From contig NZ_KQ759763.1 of assembly GCF_001482195.1 (NCBI RefSeq), positions 3,106,868-3,170,867 of the forward strand: a DNA stretch of 64,000 nucleotides. The letters are read 5' to 3'. The notes under the pieces are model-generated. The model made no database searches. It was not told where the DNA came from and worked only from the letters and a program-made list of their open reading frames with translations. The stretch comes from Luteimonas abyssi (GTDB lineage Bacteria > Pseudomonadota > Gammaproteobacteria > Xanthomonadales > Xanthomonadaceae). This document shows, piece after piece, positions 58,254 to 64,000 of the stretch (within the stretch, counting starts at the first letter, position 1; every line of letters begins with the position of its first letter). The position numbers were made by a program, and so were the translations under genes.

Positions 58254-59444
58254 TCACCCTCCCGTCGTGTGCTGCACGGGATCCGCCGGTGGATCGGCCA
58301 TGCGCTCCAGCAGGCCGCACAGGCTGCGCAGATCCTGCGCGTTGTGATGGCCCACTCGCCGCAGGGTGGCCGCGCTGCCGCCGCGCAGGTACTGCAGCCA
58401 CGCTGCCGGCGCTTCCGACCCCGGCAGGTCGTCCTCGCGCAGCACGCCCAGCAATTCGCGCTCGGCGGTGGCGAGCCGACAGTTCGGCCACACCTGGCGG
58501 TAACGCCGGCGCATCGGATGCAACAGGTCGATGTGGCCGCAGGCGGGCAGCGGATCGGCCAGCCGCGCCAGCCGGTAGCGCGTGCTCAGCAGAGGACGGT
58601 CGTAGCTCTTGCCGTTGTAGCTGAGCAGGACGGTGCCGTCCGGCAGCCAGTCGGCGAACGTCTCGAGCATCGCGCGCTCGGCGGCTAGGGTGGCGATGAG
58701 CAACTGGCGCAGGCGCAATTGACCGTCGCGCCAGTCCGCCGCGCCGATCATGAAGGCGCGGGTGCCGGTGCCCCCGGCCAGGCCGGTGGTTTCGGTGTCG
58801 AACGCCAGAATGCGCGCCCGTTCGACGTCGTCCTGGCGGATGCCCGCCAGCACGAAATCGGCCGTCTGGGGCCAGGGTGTACGGGTCTCGCTGTAGAACA
58901 GGCCGGGCGCGATCTCCTCGCCGGGCAACGCCCGGTCCGCCACGGGCAGCGTCCGCAGCGGTGCCTGCGGGCGCAGGTTGAGCAGGCGGCGCAACTGCGC
59001 GGCGGTGTCGGCACGCGGACCGTGCGCCGGCGACGCCGATGCGCGCCGGCCGGAAGCCCCCGACGCATGTCCGAACGGGGCGAAGCCCGCGCGGCCCGTC
59101 TCCGGATCGGGCGCTCGTGACGGCGAGCCCGCCGGTGCATCCGCCGTCGGCGCGCCGTCGAGCACCGGCGTCGGCCTCGCGCCGGCCGCAGGAGCACGCC
59201 ATTCATGGCCCGCGCCCGCGCCCGCGCCATCCCGACCCGGGCGATCAGGCAGCCCGTTCCCAGGGGACACGGGACCGCAGGCCGTATCAGCCGTGGAGTC
59301 GCCGCGCACCGACGACTCCACGGCGGCCCGCATCGTGCCGCCGTGCGCTGCCCCTCGCGCCATCGGCGGGCGCGCTGCGCCATCGGCCGGCGCGGCACCT
59401 GCCTGGCGCCGCAGCCCGGCGAGCTTGTTCGCCAATGCGCTCAC
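58254..59444 (-). CDS. mrfB: MrfB-like 3'-5' exonuclease (RNase H-fold, YprB family)
   Basis: A 396-residue protein with a Pro/Ala-rich N-terminal 140 residues and a C-terminal RNase H-like exonuclease domain. The domain carries LAFDTETTGLAGGTGT (DxE motif), VLLSYNGKSYDRPLL (metal Asp) and HHNAQDLRSLCGLL (HxxxD). The family YprB/MrfB processes DNA after MrfA helicase action. The GTG at 59444 overlaps the mrfA stop by 4 nt, so the pair is coupled. The upstream frame reads over mrfA in another phase and is not coding. Confidence 0.83.
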   Translation of the reverse strand: MSALANKLAGLRRQAGAAPADGAARPPMARGAAHGGTMRAAVESSVRGDSTADTACGPVSPGNGLPDRPGRDGAGAGAGHEWRAPAAGARPTPVLDGAPTADAPAGSPSRAPDPETGRAGFAPFGHASGASGRRASASPAHGPRADTAAQLRRLLNLRPQAPLRTLPVADRALPGEEIAPGLFYSETRTPWPQTADFVLAGIRQDDVERARILAFDTETTGLAGGTGTRAFMIGAADWRDGQLRLRQLLIATLAAERAMLETFADWLPDGTVLLSYNGKSYDRPLLSTRYRLARLADPLPACGHIDLLHPMRRRYRQVWPNCRLATAERELLGVLREDDLPGSEAPAAWLQYLRGGSAATLRRVGHHNAQDLRSLCGLLERMADPPADPVQHTTGG

Positions 59445-61867
59445 GCCGCCGCCCCGAGCAGGGCCAGCACGCGTGCGGCCAGGCGCTTCGGCGACGTGTC
59501 GCCCTCGCCCTCCTGGGCTTCCAGCACCGGCCCCACACAGGCCGGGCAGCCGCCGCGACAGGCACAGTCGCGCACCAGTTCCACCGCCCGCGCATGCAGC
59601 TCCGCGCGGCGCTCGAACAGCGGCAGCGACAGGCCGACGCCACCGGGGTAGTTGTCGTAGAGGTACAACGTCGGGGTGAACCCGCGCGCCTCGTCCGGCG
59701 AACCCGGTTGGCCTTCGGCATTGCGCCACTGCCCGCGTCCGGCGGCGTCGGCGCTGGCGAACCAGGCGCCATCGCCGCTGCCCACCGCCTTCTGCAGGTC
59801 CTGCGCCTCCGCCATCACCAGCAGCTGCGCCACCAGATGCAGCGCATGCGCGGCACCGAGGAAGCCGTCGAGCGCGTGCTGGCGGCTGTCGAAGGCCGCG
59901 TCCAGCACCGCCTGCGGCAGTTGCCACCACGCCGCGGTGGTGTGCAGCTCCTGGTCGGGCAGGTTGACCGGGCCGTAGCCGATGTTCTCGTGCGTATGGA
60001 AGCGGATCTTCTTGTAGCCCGAGACGCGCCGCACCACATGCACTTCGCCGTGCCGGGCCAGACCGGCGCCGGCCGGCGCACTCTCGGCCTCGTCGAGCAC
60101 CTTGAGCTTGGTGTAGTCGATGGCGTCGGTGTAGTAGTCCACGTGCGTGCGCCGCACGTAGGCCTTGCGCCCGTCCCAGTCCAGCCGTTCCACCTGGAAC
60201 GGTTCGGACTGGATCATGTGGATCGCGCCCTCGTAGAGGGTGAGCGCGGCGGCGGAGTAGTCGACCTCGGCGACGATGGTCTGGCGGCCGTCGGTGCGGT
60301 CGACCACGACGAAGTTGCCGTCGGCCACCGAGCGCAGGTTCACCGCCTGCGCCGGATAGCTGTCGGCGATCCATTCCCAGCGCGTGGCCTCGTGGTGCAG
60401 CACGCCGGATTCGGCCAGCACCTCCAGCCACGGCGCCGGCTCCACCGGGCCGAAGTAGTCGCCGTCGACGAACGGCAACTCGAACGCCGCACAGCGGATG
60501 TGGTCCATCAGGATCAGCGGCTGGTCGGGCGCGATCCGCGCCTGTTCCGGGTTGGCGCCCATGAAGAACTCCGGGTGCCGGACGATGTACTGGTCCATCG
60601 GCTGCGAGCTCGCCACCAGCACGCCCAGCGACGGCTGCTGGCGGCGCCCGGCGCGGCCGAAGCGCTGCCAGGTCGCCGAGACGCTGCCCGGGTAGCCGTT
60701 GAGCACGACCACGTCGAGGCTGCCGATGTCCACGCCCAGCTCCAGCGCCGAGGTGCTGACGATGCCGTCGATGTCGCCGGCGCGCATCGCCCGCTCCACC
60801 TCCCGCCGCTCGGTCGGCAGGTAGCCGCCGCGGTAGGCGCGGATGCGCCGCGGCTTGCGCGGGTCGTGGTCGAAGACTTCCTTCAGGTACTTGGTCAGCA
60901 CCTCCACCATCAGCCGGGTCTGGCAGAACACCAGGGTCTTCAGCCCGGCCTTGATCGCCACCCGCGCGATGCGGTTGGACTGCGAGCGCGCCGAGGCACG
61001 CAGGCCGAGGTCCGGGTTGACCACCGGTGGGTTCCACAGCAGCACGTGCTTGTCGCCGCGGGGCGCGCCGGAGTCGAGGATCGCGGTCACCTCGTCCTCG
61101 ATCAGCGCGCGGCCGTGGTCGGCGGCGTTGCCGATGGTGGCCGAGCACAGGATGAACTGCGGGCGCACCCCGTAGAACGCGCACACCCGCTTGAGCCGGC
61201 GGATCACGTTGGCCACGTGCGAACCGAACACGCCGCGGTAGGTGTGGACCTCGTCGATGACCACGTAGCGCAGGTTCTCGAAGAACTGCGCCCACTTGGT
61301 GTGGTGCGGCAGGATCGCCTGGTGGAGCATGTCCGGGTTGCTGACCACGATGTCGCCGTTGAGGCGGATCGCCTGGCGCGCGTCGCCCGGGGTGTCGCCG
61401 TCGAAGGTGGCCGCGCGCAGGCCTAGGCCGCCGGCGCGGTTGAGCTCCAGCAGGTCGGCCACCTGGTCCTGCGCCAGCGCCTTGGTGGGGAACAGGTACA
61501 GCGCCTTCTTGCCCTCGGCCAGCGCCGTGCCGATCACCGGCAGCGTGTAGCACAGCGACTTGCCCGACGCGGTCGGCGTGGCGACCACCAGGTGCCGGCC
61601 GCCGCGCGCCGCGGTCCACGCCTGCGCCTGGTGCGCGTACAGCTGCTCGACTCCGCGCGCGCGCAGGGCGGCGGCCAGGGCGTCGGGAAGGTCGTCGGGG
61701 AACGGGACGAGGCGGCCGTCCTGGCCTGGCACCACGAAATGCCCGGTGATGCGGTCGGCGTAACGGCGCGACAGGCGCTCGGCCAGGCCACGGCCACCGG
61801 CTGGCGCGAGGGCCCGGTCGGACGACACGGCGGCGGGATGATCGGCGGCGCGGAGGATGGCGTTCAA
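59441..61867 (-). CDS. mrfA: MrfA-like DEAD/DEAH helicase with DUF1998 zinc domain
   Basis: An 808-residue superfamily 2 helicase. Walker A is VATPTASGKSL, the DEVH box is in YVVIDEVHTYRG, motif III is CSATIG and motif VI is in the FGRAGRRQQ region. A C-terminal DUF1998 domain ends in four cysteines (CACRGGCPAC), as in the MrfA mitomycin-repair helicases. The start is uncertain: TTG at 61867 gives the family length and the LNAILRAADHP start, with only a weak GGAC site upstream. The ORF continues 108 codons upstream. Partner exonuclease downstream. Confidence 0.85.
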   Translation of the reverse strand: MNAILRAADHPAAVSSDRALAPAGGRGLAERLSRRYADRITGHFVVPGQDGRLVPFPDDLPDALAAALRARGVEQLYAHQAQAWTAARGGRHLVVATPTASGKSLCYTLPVIGTALAEGKKALYLFPTKALAQDQVADLLELNRAGGLGLRAATFDGDTPGDARQAIRLNGDIVVSNPDMLHQAILPHHTKWAQFFENLRYVVIDEVHTYRGVFGSHVANVIRRLKRVCAFYGVRPQFILCSATIGNAADHGRALIEDEVTAILDSGAPRGDKHVLLWNPPVVNPDLGLRASARSQSNRIARVAIKAGLKTLVFCQTRLMVEVLTKYLKEVFDHDPRKPRRIRAYRGGYLPTERREVERAMRAGDIDGIVSTSALELGVDIGSLDVVVLNGYPGSVSATWQRFGRAGRRQQPSLGVLVASSQPMDQYIVRHPEFFMGANPEQARIAPDQPLILMDHIRCAAFELPFVDGDYFGPVEPAPWLEVLAESGVLHHEATRWEWIADSYPAQAVNLRSVADGNFVVVDRTDGRQTIVAEVDYSAAALTLYEGAIHMIQSEPFQVERLDWDGRKAYVRRTHVDYYTDAIDYTKLKVLDEAESAPAGAGLARHGEVHVVRRVSGYKKIRFHTHENIGYGPVNLPDQELHTTAAWWQLPQAVLDAAFDSRQHALDGFLGAAHALHLVAQLLVMAEAQDLQKAVGSGDGAWFASADAAGRGQWRNAEGQPGSPDEARGFTPTLYLYDNYPGGVGLSLPLFERRAELHARAVELVRDCACRGGCPACVGPVLEAQEGEGDTSPKRLAARVLALLGAAA

Positions 61868-62144
61868 GCGACGGAGTCCGGGACACGGGAGGCGTGCCGT
61901 TCTACCCGGCCGCCGTCTCGCAGGATGAGTCTCGGCGGGGCCCGAGCCGCGGCCCGGGCGGCACGAGATCCCACGCGCGGCCGCGGACGTGGACGCACAC
62001 ATGGGAGACATGGGGGCCATGGGCATGGGCACGGCACCGCGCGGCGGAGGCGCGATCGATGCGCGCGATGTTGCGGCCATGGTTGCCCTGCCGCCCGTCG
62101 GCACCCAAGATGGCTGCTGCATCCGGAATCGCCCTTCGACCGTC

Positions 62145-62711
62145 ATGCCCCCTGAGCAGTCTGGACATCCATCGGATCCGAGCCTCGACACCTTGCTGCG
62201 GCAGACCGCGCAAGGCGACCGGGCCGCCTTCGAGTCGCTGTACCACGCCAGCGCACCCCGCCTGATGGCGATCGCGCTGCGCGTGCTCCGCGACCGGCAC
62301 GACGCCGAGGACCTGCTGCAGGAGGTCTACGTGACGATCTGGAACAAGGCGGGGCAGTTCGATGCGCAGCGCGCGAGCGCGCAGGCGTGGCTGTCGACCA
62401 TCGCCCGCAATCGCGCCATCGACCGGCTGCGCGGCCAGGCCGGTCAGCGCACCGTGGACGGGACCGATCTCGAGCAATGGCCCGACGAAGGCACCGGCCC
62501 GCAGGATCTGGCCGCGCGTTCCGCAGAACGCGCCCGGCTCGATCTCTGCCTCGACGGCCTGGAGCCCAAGCGCCGCCGCCTGATCCGGTCCGCGTTCCTG
62601 GACGGCTTCACCTACGACGAACTGGCGCGCGCGATCGGCGCTCCGCTCGGTTCGGTGAAAAGCTGGATCCGGCGCGGCCTTCAGCAACTCAAGACCTGTC
62701 TCGAAGCATGA
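62145..62711 (+). CDS. ECF RNA polymerase sigma factor (SigK-like)
   Basis: A 188-residue sigma-70 of the extracytoplasmic-function type. Region 2 is AAFESLYHASAPRLMAIALRVL with RHDAEDLLQEVYVTIW and WLSTIARNRAIDRLR. Region 4 is RRRLIRSAFLDGFTYDELARAIGAPLGSVKSWIRRGLQQL. The ATG at 62145 is chosen. A GTG at 61989 would add 52 residues including a Met-rich MDAHMGDMGAMGMG segment, with no clear ribosome site for either. It overlaps its anti-sigma gene by 4 nt. Confidence 0.93.
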   Translation: MPPEQSGHPSDPSLDTLLRQTAQGDRAAFESLYHASAPRLMAIALRVLRDRHDAEDLLQEVYVTIWNKAGQFDAQRASAQAWLSTIARNRAIDRLRGQAGQRTVDGTDLEQWPDEGTGPQDLAARSAERARLDLCLDGLEPKRRRLIRSAFLDGFTYDELARAIGAPLGSVKSWIRRGLQQLKTCLEA

Positions 62712-63511
62712 GCACGATCGATCCGCAGCCCCCCGGCGACGAGCCGCCGACCGACGCGGTGCTGGCCGGCGAGTACGTTCTCGGCGTGCTGGACGCGAAT
62801 GTCCGTGCGCAGGTGAAGGCGCGCATCGAACGCGAGCCCGCGTTCACGGCGCTCGTGCAGGCCTGGGCCACCCATCTCGCGCCGTTGCTCGAAGAGCTGG
62901 AGACCGCGCCGGTGCCGGCGCACGTCTGGGCACGGATCGAAGCCGAACTCGATGCGGCGCGACGCGGTACCGCGACCGCCACGTCGACGCCCGTGCCCTG
63001 GTGGCGCCAGGTGTGGCTGTGGCAGGCCACGACGGCGGCGGCGGTCGCGGCCCTGGCCGTGGTCTGGATCACCCGTCCGCTCCCGGTGGCCGAACCGCCG
63101 GCGCCGGCACCGGTGGTGGTCGCGCCGGAACCCGACCCGACGCCCGCACCGGCACCGGCGCCAGATCCGGTCGCGCGTCCGGTCACCCTGCTGGCGCAGG
63201 ACGACGGCGCGCCGGCATGGCTGGCGACGGTGGATGCCGATCACGGCGTCGTGCAGCTCACCCCCGTGCCCGCGCGCGACATCGCGTCCGATCGCGTGCC
63301 CGAGCTCTGGCTGATCCCGGACGGCGAGGCACCACGTTCGCTCGGCGTGGTCTCGGGCGACCGCGCGCACAGCGTGGAGGTGCCGGCCGCGCTGCGGCAC
63401 GACCTGGTCACCGGGGCGACGCTTGCCATCTCGCTGGAACCGCAGGGCGGCTCGCCGGAGCCAGGTCCGACCGGGCCGGTCATCGCGCACGGTGCGATCG
63501 CGGCGCTGTAG
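62708..63511 (+). CDS. RskA-family anti-sigma factor
   Basis: A 267-residue anti-sigma factor that should hold the upstream sigma inactive. A cytoplasmic N-terminal domain (AVLAGEYVLGVLDANVRAQVKARI) is followed by one transmembrane segment (about 100-120, WQATTAAAVAALAVVWI), a Pro/Ala-rich linker and the RskA periplasmic domain (ELWLIPDGEAPRSLGVV, TLAISLEPQGGSPEPGPTGPV). The ATG overlaps the sigma stop by 4 nt. The signal it senses is unknown. Confidence 0.93.
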   Translation: MSTIDPQPPGDEPPTDAVLAGEYVLGVLDANVRAQVKARIEREPAFTALVQAWATHLAPLLEELETAPVPAHVWARIEAELDAARRGTATATSTPVPWWRQVWLWQATTAAAVAALAVVWITRPLPVAEPPAPAPVVVAPEPDPTPAPAPAPDPVARPVTLLAQDDGAPAWLATVDADHGVVQLTPVPARDIASDRVPELWLIPDGEAPRSLGVVSGDRAHSVEVPAALRHDLVTGATLAISLEPQGGSPEPGPTGPVIAHGAIAAL

Positions 63512-63599
63512 TTTTCGGTCGCCTTCCCGACGACGGGCCATCGGCTGCGGCTGCGCTCACGCGCCGCAGCGCTTGGTGCGCGGCACTGCATCCGGACTT

Positions 63600-63620
63600 C
63601 ACGCGATCACGTATCGCGTG
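63600..63620. promoter_or_regulatory. Perfect inverted repeat upstream of the desaturase gene
   Basis: An inverted repeat with arms cacgcgat (63600-63607) and atcgcgtg (63613-63620) around a 5-bp centre cacgt, 22 bp before the ATG of the desaturase gene. Its length and symmetry fit an operator for a dimeric repressor. Fatty-acid desaturase genes are often controlled by TetR-type proteins, but the binding protein here is not known. Confidence 0.5.
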
Positions 63621-63642
63621 TGTCTAACGTCCGGAATTTCTC

Positions 63643-64000
63643 ATGTCGGCCGCTACCCCTTCCCCGCCTCCCTCCGCCCGACCGCTGTCGCGTCGGGCGC
63701 GGCTGCGCGCCAGCCTGCGGCGCTGGTTCGACACCGACATGCCGGGCGACGACGATGCCGGCGGCGCATCCAGCGCCGGGGCCGATCGCATCGACTGGCT
63801 GCGCGCGATCCCGTTCATCGGCATGCACCTGGCCTGCCTGGCGGTGTTCTGGGTCGGCATCTCGCCGGTGGCCGTGGCCGTGGCCGTGGCGCTGTACGCG
63901 ATCCGCATGTTCGCGATCACCGCGTTCTACCACCGCTATTTCTCGCACCGCACGTTCCGCGCCTCGCGGCCGGTGCAGTTCGTGTTCGCAGCCATCGGCG
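63643..64000 (+). CDS. Fatty-acid (acyl-CoA) desaturase, N-terminal part
   Basis: The gene runs off the right edge; 119 residues are visible. After a polar N-terminus of about 50 residues come hydrophobic segments (IPFIGMHLACLAVFWVGI, AVALYAIRMFAITAF) and the first His box HRYFSH in FYHRYFSHRTFRA. This is the pattern of membrane-bound delta-9-type desaturases. The other two His boxes are outside the window. Confidence 0.85.
   Translation, partial: MSAATPSPPPSARPLSRRARLRASLRRWFDTDMPGDDDAGGASSAGADRIDWLRAIPFIGMHLACLAVFWVGISPVAVAVAVALYAIRMFAITAFYHRYFSHRTFRASRPVQFVFAAIG

Noticed and set aside
59445-61886. Upstream part of the exonuclease frame reading over mrfA
   Set aside because: Out of phase with the helicase motifs; Arg/Pro-rich; the coupled GTG at 59444 is the sensible start.

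Overview
The window is about 64 kb of GC-rich chromosomal DNA. Gene content and order suggest a member of the Xanthomonadaceae/Lysobacteraceae (Lysobacter/Luteimonas type). The evidence is the hslU-hslV-xerC-DUF484-dapF-lptM block, the mreBCD-mrdA-rodA-mltB-rlpA-dacC elongasome operon, algZ-algR-hemC, many secreted peptidases, and short C/G-rich hairpin repeats between genes. The species cannot be fixed from the sequence alone. No rRNA, tRNA, CRISPR array, transposase or integrase was seen.

Layout. 1-2.1 kb: lipA (cut by the window edge), lipB, an unknown exported protein and a DUF493 (ybeD) protein. 2.2-11.8 kb: an orphan type VI secretion (T6SS) cargo island on the minus strand. In transcription order it holds a full vgrG, a DUF4123 adaptor, a DUF3304 lipoprotein, a DUF2235 (Tle1-like) phospholipase effector, a frameshifted remnant of a second vgrG, and three paralogous Tli4-type lipoproteins. 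No T6SS structural genes are present. 12-21.9 kb: the cell-wall elongation operon, transcribed mreB to dacC. 22-32 kb: a PfkB-family kinase, a LysM/PG-binding/M15 peptidase without a signal peptide, a lipoprotein, an M1 aminopeptidase, ubiE, a nucleoside deaminase, an acyltransferase-3 membrane protein, a GNAT enzyme and a secreted amidohydrolase. 32-37.8 kb: the hslUV to lptM block and a DUF454 membrane protein. 37.8-38.4 kb: a gene-free, hairpin-rich stretch. 38.4-49.8 kb: two secreted S9 peptidases, small membrane or basic ORFs, a WYL regulator, a FAD protein, an SLC13-type permease, a lone DmsC-like membrane protein and a lipoprotein. 50-52.5 kb: two DUF481-type beta-barrel proteins and hemC. 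52.5-58.2 kb: the algR/algZ two-component pair, an esterase, opgH and an EAL phosphodiesterase. 58.2-62 kb: an mrfB-mrfA type repair pair. 62-64 kb: an ECF sigma factor with its anti-sigma factor and the start of a fatty-acid desaturase.

Functional themes. Envelope biogenesis dominates: the elongasome, lptM, opgH, DUF481 proteins and peptidoglycan hydrolases. The most interesting segment is the T6SS island. Its central cargo genes have visibly lower GC than vgrG and the housekeeping genes around it. It carries three Tli4-type immunity genes but no matching Tle4-type effector, and it keeps a fragment of an older vgrG. Together these suggest module swapping by recombination between vgrG copies, leaving immunity genes behind. 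A second notable unit is the translationally coupled helicase/exonuclease pair that resembles the Bacillus MrfAB mitomycin-repair system.
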